The notes beneath the pieces are model-generated. The model did no database searches. It saw nothing but the letters and a program-made list of their open reading frames with translations, and was not told where the DNA came from. Positions 28,498 through 36,272 of a stretch of DNA of 64,000 bases are shown piece after piece (position 1 is the stretch's first letter; each line of letters starts with the position of its first letter). The DNA is from Sphingomonas sp. Leaf339 (GTDB lineage Bacteria; Pseudomonadota; Alphaproteobacteria; Sphingomonadales; Sphingomonadaceae): assembly GCF_001426195.1 (NCBI RefSeq), contig NZ_LMRS01000034.1, forward strand, positions 310,001 to 374,000. Direction: 5' to 3'. A program made the position numbers and the translations under genes.

Positions 28498-29940
28498 CTA
28501 CGCCCTCGTACGGCGTGGCATTGGCACCGGCGCAATGTGGCTGGGCATTGGAGTAAAACTGGGCTGGGCAAGACCGGAAACAAGACTATCGATCCGCACC
28601 GCCTGCTTCGTTTCGAAACAACGATTGGCAGCGATGCCGACAAGGCAAGAGGCAGCACCAGCGCGCTCGTCCGCTGTTCGTAGCAGCGGATCAATGGTGT
28701 GGGCCGGATCGAAGATATCGGCCAGCATCACGGCATCGCCGCCGCCATGGCCACCGGCCCCGGCTGCGGGTTCGATGATCTGCGCCTTGCCCCGCATCGG
28801 AATGATGCGTGTCGTCACGATATCCTTCGGCCCGTCGTCGGCCGCACCCGCCGTGCCACCGCTTTCCACGACGCTGTGCTCCAACCGTCCCTTGGTGCCG
28901 TTGAACGCGACATGATATCCCTCCCACGCGTTGAACGCGTTTAGGCTGTAGCTGAGCGTCGTCCCGCCGGCATAGCCGACGATGACGTTCATCGTATCCT
29001 CGATGCTGATGTCGTCACGAAAGACGCAGCGATCGCGGAAATAGCCGTCGAGCGCCTCGTTATCGGCGAATAGCGCCTTCAGACCGGGATCGGCGGCGAT
29101 GTCGAGGTAGAAGCTGCATTTGGCCTTTTCCGGGCAAGTGCGGCAGCGCTCGTGCGGTCCGCTCAACCCCAGGCGCCGTGCCATTGCGGGGGTATAAAAT
29201 TCGCGCTTGCCGGTGGCATTGACGCTGACCGGCACGTCGGACAGCCACCAGTTGACCAGATCGAAATGATGCGTCGCCTTGTGCACCATCAAACCGCCCG
29301 AGATTGGTTTCTGCGAATGCCAGCGGCGGAAATAATCGGCGCCGTGAACCGTGCTGAGCAACCAGTGGAAATCCACCGACAGCACGTCGCCGATCGTGCC
29401 TGCCATCAGCAGTTCCTTCACCTGGCTGCGATAGGGCGCATAGCGGTAATTGAAGTTGACGCGCACATGCCGCTTGTTGCGCTGCGTGGCATCGATGATC
29501 GCCTGAACCTTCGCCGCATCGGTCGTCATTGGCTTTTCGGTGATGACATCCAGCTCGGCGTCGAGCCCGCGGATGATATAGTCGACATGCGTAACGTCTG
29601 GCGTAGTGACGATCAGGCCATCGGGTTTCAATTCATCGAGCATCCGCTGGAAGTCGGCGGCGGCATAGGCCTTTGGCGGTGCCGCGCCGGCCTGTGCGGC
29701 GCGGCGGCCGACCAGCGCGAGCCGCCCCGCATTTGTGTCGCAAGTGCCAACCAGTTCGGCATGAGCCTTGTGCGGTCCCCAGATTGCATCCTGGTACATC
29801 CGCGCCCGGCTGCCGCAGCCAACCTGCACATAACGCCGCCTTCCCGATGCGGCCGCCGCATTACTCGCGACCGAGGCCGCGCTTGCGGCAATGCCCGCCA
29901 ATACCGCGCGGCGGTGAACGCCGGTGCCATCCGTTTCCAT
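28498..29940 (-). CDS. Tat-exported Gfo/Idh/MocA-fold protein (oxidoreductase or NAD-dependent glycosidase)
   Basis: A 480-residue protein with a Tat signal (VHRRAVLAGIAASAASVASNAAAA) and a Gfo/Idh/MocA fold: Rossmann start RRRYVQVGCGSRARMYQDAI, then DVITEKPMTTDAAKVQAII with the conserved EKP lysine, and NFNYRYAPYRSQVKELL. A cysteine cluster CRTCPEKAKC (around 280-290) is unusual and could bind metal. Export is odd for an NAD(P) enzyme, but GH109-type glycosidases have exactly this fold, carry bound NAD and are Tat-exported. Set beside GH28 enzymes, a hidden glycosidase or lyase role is attractive; plain sugar oxidation in the cytoplasm is the alternative. Confidence 0.8.
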   Translation of the reverse strand: METDGTGVHRRAVLAGIAASAASVASNAAAASGRRRYVQVGCGSRARMYQDAIWGPHKAHAELVGTCDTNAGRLALVGRRAAQAGAAPPKAYAAADFQRMLDELKPDGLIVTTPDVTHVDYIIRGLDAELDVITEKPMTTDAAKVQAIIDATQRNKRHVRVNFNYRYAPYRSQVKELLMAGTIGDVLSVDFHWLLSTVHGADYFRRWHSQKPISGGLMVHKATHHFDLVNWWLSDVPVSVNATGKREFYTPAMARRLGLSGPHERCRTCPEKAKCSFYLDIAADPGLKALFADNEALDGYFRDRCVFRDDISIEDTMNVIVGYAGGTTLSYSLNAFNAWEGYHVAFNGTKGRLEHSVVESGGTAGAADDGPKDIVTTRIIPMRGKAQIIEPAAGAGGHGGGDAVMLADIFDPAHTIDPLLRTADERAGAASCLVGIAANRCFETKQAVRIDSLVSGLAQPSFTPMPSHIAPVPMPRRTRA

Positions 29941-29991
29941 GTCGCATCCTCCCGAGGATTCGTTCTTGTTTTAGGAAGGCTAAACGCGCCA

Positions 29992-30005
29992 TTGTTATAT
30001 GACAA
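29992..30005. promoter_or_regulatory. Candidate operator, TTGTTATATGACAA
   Basis: A 14-base near-palindrome (12 of 14 positions symmetric) lies 52 bases upstream of the Gfo/Idh start and 31 bases past the GH28 stop. Its TTGT...ACAA ends recur in the TonB promoter at 33045-33055. GntR-type uronate regulators use such sites; the assignment is a proposal. Confidence 0.35.
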
Positions 30006-30035
30006 GCACGGTAGCGAAGAAGTGATATCGAGATC

Positions 30036-31427
30036 CTAGAGGTGGTCGACAGTCCTGCCGTTCACTCTCACATTCTCCAGCGTCAGCTTGTTAATGCGGG
30101 TCACAATACTTGGTTCATGCACCCCGTCGAACCGGCAATCGCGCAGCGTCAATCGGCCGACCGGGGCCTGTGGCAATCCCTGGCAATCAAGCACCCGGAT
30201 CGCGTTGGCGACGCGTAACCGCTCTACGACGACATCGTCCAGTTCAGGTATGAACGCACCCTTGGCGCCTTCCTCATAGTTGAAGTCGCAGGTGAGTGCT
30301 GCGCGGCCAACCTGACCAACGGTGATGTCGCGGGCGCGGATGTGGGCGGTGCGCCCGCCGCGTACTGCATTGCTCTTGAAACGCAGCGCGTACCACAAAT
30401 CGGGGCTGCTCATCGCGCAGTGTTCGGCGAAGACGTGTTCGACGCCACCCGATGCCTCGCTGCCGATGACGACGCCACCATGCCCCGCCTTCATCGTGCA
30501 ATGGCGAATGACGATATCGCGCGCCGGCACATTCAGGCGGCGGCCATCGGCGTTGCGGCCGGACTTGATCGCGATGCAATCGTCGCCGGTATCGAATGTG
30601 CAATGTTCGATGACCATCCCATCGACCGATTCCGGATCGCAGCCGTCATTATTGGGCCCAAGACCGGTGACGGTGACGCCGCGCATCGTGACATTGAGCG
30701 CGAGTACCGGATGGACATTCCAACAGGGCGAATCCCGCAGATGTACGCCTTCGATCAGCACATTCTCGCAACGTTGGAATTGCATCAGGTTCGGTCGGAT
30801 ATAGCCACCCTCGCCGAAGCGCCGCGCGGCGACCGGCGTGCCCGCTTCAGCCATGGCGAACAAGCGGGACCGGGCGGCGCGCTGGCTGGGCATCCCTTCG
30901 CGCCAGCCATGATGGCTGCCGCCGCTCCACGACCACCAGGCTGCGCCCTGCCCGTCGATCGTGCCCCGCCCCGTCACCGCAACGTTGCGCGCATCGCTGG
31001 CATAGATCAGCGGCGAATAATTCATCAACTCGACGCCTTCGAACCGGGTCGGCACGATCGGATAATGGCCCGAATCAGTACTGAACAGGATCGTCGCGTC
31101 GTCCGCGAGGTGGAGCTCGACATTCGACAGCAAGCGGATGGCGCCGGTCAACCAGCGGCCCGCCGGGACCAGCAGGCGCCCGCCGCCCGCCGCGGCGCAT
31201 GCGGCGATGGCGTCGGCAAAGGCCTGCGTACACAGCGTCTGGCCGTTGCCGGTGGCACCGAAACGACGAAGATCGAACTGGCGACGAGGAAAGCGTGGTG
31301 GTCGGACGCGAGCAAGGATCGCGGTCGCCCGGCCCCAGCCATCGGTCGCGGGTGCCCGACCATGCGCCCCCGTCGCGATGGCCGCACCGGCTGCCAGCAA
31401 TGTGCGCCGGCTCAGACTATCATGCAT
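30036..31427 (-). CDS. GH28 polygalacturonase/rhamnogalacturonase, Tat-exported
   Basis: A 463-residue right-handed beta-helix enzyme. Catalytic motifs are complete: NNDGCDPES (Asp261, Asp264), GDDCIAIKSG (Asp282, Asp283) and AGHGGVVIGSE (His316), followed by YALRFKSN. The start ATG 31427 follows GGGAGAG and reveals a Tat signal (LSRRTLLAAGAAIATG); the longer frame is rejected. GH28 enzymes hydrolyse alpha-1,4 galacturonic acid links in pectin, by inversion. The inserted region after GRGTIDGQGAAWW resembles exo-polygalacturonases of bacteroidetes and sphingomonads. Divergent from the GH105 gene, convergent neighbour of the Gfo/Idh gene on the same strand. Endo or exo mode cannot be decided by eye. 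Confidence 0.9.
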   Translation of the reverse strand: MHDSLSRRTLLAAGAAIATGAHGRAPATDGWGRATAILARVRPPRFPRRQFDLRRFGATGNGQTLCTQAFADAIAACAAAGGGRLLVPAGRWLTGAIRLLSNVELHLADDATILFSTDSGHYPIVPTRFEGVELMNYSPLIYASDARNVAVTGRGTIDGQGAAWWSWSGGSHHGWREGMPSQRAARSRLFAMAEAGTPVAARRFGEGGYIRPNLMQFQRCENVLIEGVHLRDSPCWNVHPVLALNVTMRGVTVTGLGPNNDGCDPESVDGMVIEHCTFDTGDDCIAIKSGRNADGRRLNVPARDIVIRHCTMKAGHGGVVIGSEASGGVEHVFAEHCAMSSPDLWYALRFKSNAVRGGRTAHIRARDITVGQVGRAALTCDFNYEEGAKGAFIPELDDVVVERLRVANAIRVLDCQGLPQAPVGRLTLRDCRFDGVHEPSIVTRINKLTLENVRVNGRTVDHL

Positions 31428-31549
31428 GGCTTCTCTCCCGTGGTTGCAACGTGACGATCCGTCGATAGGTCGATCCGTACCCCTTGTGTTGTACGATAAA
31501 TCAATCCACCCTTCGTGCAACGGACAATGGACCGGCAGGGAGGATCGCG

Positions 31550-32965
31550 ATGAACAGCGCTACGTTTCTACATTCGGGGCTGACAATCGTCGCCGTCGCC
31601 CTGCTGGCACAGGTCGCGCCCGCCGGTGCCCAGATAAAACCGGTGGCCGGACAGGCGGACAAAACCGCCGTCACCGACGTCGGCGACGCGGTGACCCGCC
31701 TGACACCGGCCTATCCAATGCCTTATCTTAACCCGTCCGACACGGCGGTGAAGACGGTGATGGACCGCGTGCTAGGCTATATCGAACGGGAAGCCCCGAT
31801 CGGGATGACCGACGATCAGGGGCGCACCGTCGCGATCAACCGGCTCGACGGCAAGAGCCGGTTCAAACCCGGCTTCCGGTTGACGAGCTATGAGTGGGGG
31901 GTGACTTATTCCGGGGCGATGCTGGCCGGGCAAGTGACAGGCGACCCACGCTATACCCGCTATGCCGCGGACCGGATCAACTTCGTCGCCGATGTTGCCG
32001 CGCGCTATCGCGCTGGCCGCGTCGATCCGCAAACCACGCCGGTGCGCAACATGCTTGCACCCGACCGGCTGGACGATTCGGGTGCGATGTCGGCCGCGTT
32101 CATCAAGGCGCAGCGGGCGGGTATCGCCAATGCGAACGTTCGCCCGCAGATCAACGTGTATCTCGACTGGATCACCAACAAGCAGTTCCGGATGCCCGAT
32201 GGTACGCTCGCGCGGCAGCGGCCCCTGCCCGTCACGCTATGGCTGGATGATCTATATATGAGCGTCCCCGGCCTGTCGCAGATGGGCGTACTGACCGGCG
32301 AGCGGCGTTATTTCGACGACGCAGTCCGCCAGATTTTACAATTCTCTCAGCGCATGTTCGTCACCGACAAGGGGCTGTACATGCATAGCTGGGCCGAGGG
32401 CATGGACCCCCATCCCGCATTTCATTGGGGACGGGCGAATGGCTGGGCGGTCGTGGCAATGGTGGAGTTGCTTGACGTTCTGCCCGCCGATCACCCCGGT
32501 CGTGTGGCCGTGCTGGCGCAATTACGTGCACACGTCGCCGGATTGGCGCGAGTGCAATCGGCCACTGGGCTGTGGCATCAGTTGCTCGACCGGCCGGACA
32601 GCTATCTCGAGACGTCGGCCAGCGCGATGTACACCTATGCAATGGCACGGGCGATCAACCGCGGTTGGATCGATCGCCGCGCCTATGCCCCGGTCGCGAT
32701 GCTCGGATGGAATGGCGTTTCGACGAAAGTTTCCGCGGCTGGCGAAGTCGAAGATGTCTGCGTCGGCACGGGCGTAGGGTTCGATCCCGCCTTCTACTAT
32801 TTCCGCCCACGGCACGTGCGGGCGGCGCACGGATACGGACCGGTGCTGATGGCGGGCGCCGAGATCATCACCATGCTTCGCAGCGGTGGTCCGATCGCGG
32901 CGGGTAATGGGCAGGGTCTGGTCTTTCCATCCGCGACCCCTGACCAGGTTGGTGCGCCTCGCTGA
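31550..32965 (+). CDS. GH105 unsaturated uronyl hydrolase (YteR/RhiN family)
   Basis: A 471-residue (alpha/alpha)6-barrel enzyme with Sec signal (LTIVAVALLAQVAPAGA). GGAGG sits before the ATG at 31550; the longer frame is rejected. The family markers are TLWLDDLYMSVPGLSQMG, with the Asp233-Asp234 pair that protonates the double bond, WAEGMDPHPAFHWGRANGWAVVAMVELL and GLWHQLLDRPDSYLETSASAMYTYAMARAI. GH105 enzymes remove the 4,5-unsaturated galacturonic acid that pectate or rhamnogalacturonan lyases leave at the non-reducing end. No lyase is in this window. Divergent from GH28 and 213 bases before a TonB receptor, likely the same regulon. Confidence 0.9.
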   Translation: MNSATFLHSGLTIVAVALLAQVAPAGAQIKPVAGQADKTAVTDVGDAVTRLTPAYPMPYLNPSDTAVKTVMDRVLGYIEREAPIGMTDDQGRTVAINRLDGKSRFKPGFRLTSYEWGVTYSGAMLAGQVTGDPRYTRYAADRINFVADVAARYRAGRVDPQTTPVRNMLAPDRLDDSGAMSAAFIKAQRAGIANANVRPQINVYLDWITNKQFRMPDGTLARQRPLPVTLWLDDLYMSVPGLSQMGVLTGERRYFDDAVRQILQFSQRMFVTDKGLYMHSWAEGMDPHPAFHWGRANGWAVVAMVELLDVLPADHPGRVAVLAQLRAHVAGLARVQSATGLWHQLLDRPDSYLETSASAMYTYAMARAINRGWIDRRAYAPVAMLGWNGVSTKVSAAGEVEDVCVGTGVGFDPAFYYFRPRHVRAAHGYGPVLMAGAEIITMLRSGGPIAAGNGQGLVFPSATPDQVGAPR

Positions 32966-33022
32966 CATCCGCAGCACCGCGTGTACCGTCAAGCGGCGAT
33001 CTCAACATCCTGTTCTGACACG

Positions 33023-33055
33023 ACTACGTGCAATAACGTAGTAGTTGTGATACAA
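33023..33055. promoter_or_regulatory. Palindromes upstream of the TonB receptor
   Basis: Two symmetric elements are seen: ACTACGT-GCAATA-ACGTAGT (33023-33042, seven-base perfect arms) and TTGT-GAT-ACAA (33045-33055). They lie about 125-155 bases upstream of the receptor start and after the GH105 stop. Operators for a LacI or GntR regulator are the likely meaning; no such regulator lies within the locus. Confidence 0.45.
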
Positions 33056-33178
33056 ATCCTTTACAAACGGGCACTGCTTGGCGATACCGTCGGCATAACA
33101 AGAAAATGATCAGGGTTGGGAGGGATGGACCGAAGCGTACAGCGCCGGTCGATCGTCTCCTTATGGAGAGGGATGAGG

Positions 33179-36100
33179 ATGAACAGGCAGTTCCACGGTA
33201 ACGGCAAGTCGTTGTTCGGGGCGGTTTCGCTACTAGCGCTTGGCTTCGGCATCGCGCCGACCGTGGCGGTGGCTCAAACGGCGGTGCCGTCGGCCACCAC
33301 CGTCGAGCCGCAGACCAGCGGCCCGGTCACCCCGTCTAGCGACACCGCAACCGGCACGGCCACCCCGGTTGCCCCGGGCGAGGAAGCGGATATCGTCGTC
33401 ACTGGCTTTCGCGCATCGCTCAACAGCGCGATCAACCTTAAGCGCAACGAAACCGCCGCAGTCGACAGTATCGTCGCGGAAGATATCGGCAAGTTTCCCG
33501 ACAGCAATCTCGCTGAATCGATGCAGCGCATACCGGGCGTCGCACTGTCGCGCGGCGACGGCGGCGAAGGCAAGAACATCTCGGTGCGCGGCCTGGGTGC
33601 CGGCTTCACCCGCGTTCGGATCAACGGCATGGAGGGCACGTCGCAAACTGGCGCGTCCGACATCTATGGCGCGGGGAATTCGGGTCGCAGCTTCGATTTC
33701 AACGCATTCCCCACCGAAATCTTCGCGGCCCTGGCGGTGCGTAAGACGCCATCGGCGGATATCGAGGAAGGATCGTTGGGTGCGACCGTCGATCTGAAGG
33801 CACCACACCCGCTCGACTTCAAGACCGACTTCGTGATCACTGCCACCGCGCGCGGCATCTATAACGAGGTCGCCAAGAAGGTCGACCCGCGCGCTTCGAT
33901 CCTGGTGGCCAAGCAGTTCGCCAACGGCACACTCGGCGTCCTCGGCTCGTTCGCCTATGGTAAGCGCAATCTGCGCGAGGTCGGTTATTCGGCGGTCAAC
34001 ATCCTGCCGGCGTACATCGATGGCGGCTTCTGTTCGCCGGTCGGCTATGCACCGCAGAACCCGGCGACCAATGCCACCCGTGGCACCAACGCCGCCAATT
34101 GCAGCACCAACAATCCCCGCACCAGCACGACTGCGGCGTATAACACTATCCAGAACCTGCGCGGCATCACCAACCAGCCCGGCGGCGGCGCGTTTTTCCC
34201 GCGCATCCCGCGTTACGTCAATTCGGAGCAGGACGCCGAGCGGCTGGGCGGCACGCTGACGTTGCAGTGGAAGCCCGACGATAACACCGATATCTCGATC
34301 GATGGCTTGTATTCGCGGTTCGATGTCGAGCGGCGCGACAATTACATCGGCGCGATCTCGTTCGGCCGTACCGCCACCAACGGCGGCAAGCCGATGACAT
34401 CGGTGCGAGACATCCAGTTCGACCAGAACGGCTCGCTGCAATATGGCGTGTTCGACGGCGTCGATGTTCGGTCAGAGGGACTGGTCGACCGGTTCGTGTC
34501 GACCTTCAAACAGGTAAATCTGAACGTCGAACACCGCTTTTCCGACAGTTTCAAATTCACCGGGCTCGCCGGTATCTCCAACTCGCGGTTCTATAGTCCG
34601 CTGCGATTGCAGACGTTCATGGACGTCATCAATGCTAATGGCTTCACGATCGACTTCCGGGACGGCGGCAACATTCCCAAGATCGGCTTCGGCGTCGATG
34701 TGGCGAACCCAGCCAACTTCAGTTATGCGCCGAGCCCGGACGGCAACTTCACGGTGTTGGGCGGATTCAGCACAGCCGGTCGGCCGCTGACTCAGAATAC
34801 CCGCAACAAGACATTCGAGGGCAATCTCGAATGGAACGTCACCGATAATTTTGCCTTTAAGGCCGGTGGCCAGTTCCGTGAGAGCAATCTCCAGATCACA
34901 GGTAACAATTTGATTCCCAGCCAGGTCGCGGTGCGCGCCCTGCCGGCCGGTACGACACTGGCCAGCATCACGCGGCAGATCACAAATTTCGGCAAACTGC
35001 TGGGTGACGGGTCGCCAGCCGAATTCTCGGCGATCGATCCGGACAAGTGGAAACAGGCCGTCGGGTTCGACAGCTTCCAGTATTGCGGCGTCGAATGCGG
35101 TGCCCAGCGCTCGGGTGTGCGCGAGCGGATCAAGAGCGGTTACCTGATGGCGACGTTCAACACCGAGGACATATTGCCGATCCCGATCCGCGGCGACATG
35201 GGTGTCCGCTACGTCCACACCGATCAGGACTCGTTTGGCTTTATTCCGGTGGTGGCGCCGGCGGGATCTACCTACCCAACGGTCGGTCGGCGCGGCGATG
35301 TCAGCCGGTCATATGAAGACTGGTTGCCGTCGATCAACATAGTTGGCGAACTGAGGTCCGACCTGCTACTGCGTCTGTCCGCGGCCAGCGTGCTGTCGCG
35401 ACCGGAACTGGGCCAGTTAACCCCTACCTCCGGCGTGACGGTCGCGACGCGAACCGGCTCGGTCAACAACCCGTTCCTCGACCCGATCCGGGCCAACACG
35501 CTGGATGCCGCGCTGGAATGGTATTTCGCTCCCGGATCGCTATTGTCGGTCGCATATTTTCACAAGAATATCGGATCGTATATCCAGTCGATCTCAAGCC
35601 AGGTGCCTTACAGCTCACTGGGCCTGCCAGACGAGTTGCTGGCGGGGACGCCATCGACCCCGGCTGATCTGTTCACCGTCAACCGGTCGGCGAATACGCC
35701 GGGCGGTTCACTTAACGGTGTCGAGGTCAATGCCCAGCTCCAACTGCGCTTCCTGCCCGGTTTCCTGTCGAACCTCGGCGTGTTGGGCAGCTACACCTAC
35801 GTCAAATCCAAGATCAACTATATCTTGGCCAGCGCGAATGGCGTGCCGACGCAGACGACGACCGACGACTTAATCGATCTGTCCAAGAATTCGGCCAGCG
35901 GCACGCTGTATTACGAGGACAAGCGGTTCAGCATCCGCAGCACGGCGAGCTATCGGTCCAGCTTCAATCGCGGCATTCCGTCAGGTGCGAACGACAGCGA
36001 CGTGCGCGCCAACGCATCCACGCTGTTCGTCGATGCCTCCGCGTCGTACAACCTGACCGACAACTTCAAGCTGATCATCGAAGCGCAAAATCTGACGGAC

Positions 36101-36199
36101 GAGCGCAACACGCTGTATATCGACAGCACGCGTAAGGACACGCTGTTCGAAACACGGTTAGGCCGGACGTTCAATGTGGGCGCAACGGTGAAGTTCTGA
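33179..36199 (+). CDS. TonB-dependent receptor (Xanthomonas/Caulobacter oligosaccharide type)
   Basis: A 1006-residue outer-membrane receptor. Start ATG 33179 is preferred (AGAGGG six bases upstream; ATG 33173 is also possible). It has a long signal peptide (LFGAVSLLALGFGIAPTVAVA), a plug that opens with DIVVTGFRASLNSAINLKRNETAAVDSIVAEDIGKFPDSNLAESMQRIPGVAL, and a 22-strand barrel ending RTFNVGATVKF with the terminal aromatic. This plug signature is the one found in TonB receptors tied to plant oligosaccharide loci. Energy comes from TonB-ExbB-ExbD encoded elsewhere. By position it should import pectin-derived fragments. A strong terminator follows. Confidence 0.92.
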   Translation: MNRQFHGNGKSLFGAVSLLALGFGIAPTVAVAQTAVPSATTVEPQTSGPVTPSSDTATGTATPVAPGEEADIVVTGFRASLNSAINLKRNETAAVDSIVAEDIGKFPDSNLAESMQRIPGVALSRGDGGEGKNISVRGLGAGFTRVRINGMEGTSQTGASDIYGAGNSGRSFDFNAFPTEIFAALAVRKTPSADIEEGSLGATVDLKAPHPLDFKTDFVITATARGIYNEVAKKVDPRASILVAKQFANGTLGVLGSFAYGKRNLREVGYSAVNILPAYIDGGFCSPVGYAPQNPATNATRGTNAANCSTNNPRTSTTAAYNTIQNLRGITNQPGGGAFFPRIPRYVNSEQDAERLGGTLTLQWKPDDNTDISIDGLYSRFDVERRDNYIGAISFGRTATNGGKPMTSVRDIQFDQNGSLQYGVFDGVDVRSEGLVDRFVSTFKQVNLNVEHRFSDSFKFTGLAGISNSRFYSPLRLQTFMDVINANGFTIDFRDGGNIPKIGFGVDVANPANFSYAPSPDGNFTVLGGFSTAGRPLTQNTRNKTFEGNLEWNVTDNFAFKAGGQFRESNLQITGNNLIPSQVAVRALPAGTTLASITRQITNFGKLLGDGSPAEFSAIDPDKWKQAVGFDSFQYCGVECGAQRSGVRERIKSGYLMATFNTEDILPIPIRGDMGVRYVHTDQDSFGFIPVVAPAGSTYPTVGRRGDVSRSYEDWLPSINIVGELRSDLLLRLSAASVLSRPELGQLTPTSGVTVATRTGSVNNPFLDPIRANTLDAALEWYFAPGSLLSVAYFHKNIGSYIQSISSQVPYSSLGLPDELLAGTPSTPADLFTVNRSANTPGGSLNGVEVNAQLQLRFLPGFLSNLGVLGSYTYVKSKINYILASANGVPTQTTTDDLIDLSKNSASGTLYYEDKRFSIRSTASYRSSFNRGIPSGANDSDVRANASTLFVDASASYNLTDNFKLIIEAQNLTDERNTLYIDSTRKDTLFETRLGRTFNVGATVKF

Positions 36200-36219
36200 A
36201 GGCTTTCGCCTGACGTCAA

Positions 36220-36255
36220 GAAAAGGGCGCCGGCAGCGATGCCGGCGCCCTTTTC
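36220..36255. terminator. Perfect bidirectional terminator with GCGA tetraloop
   Basis: A 16-base-pair perfect stem (GAAAAGGGCGCCGGCA against TGCCGGCGCCCTTTTC) closed by a GNRA-type GCGA loop. A-tract on the left and T-tract on the right make it work in both directions, serving the TonB receptor on the plus strand and the GH105-DUF4861 gene on the minus strand, whose stops flank it. Confidence 0.92.
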
Positions 36256-36272
36256 TCGTCAACCGCCGATTG

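Noticed and set aside
33233..34441. 402-residue minus-strand frame inside the TonB receptor
   Set aside because: Antisense to a receptor with clear plug motifs; no signal or family pattern.
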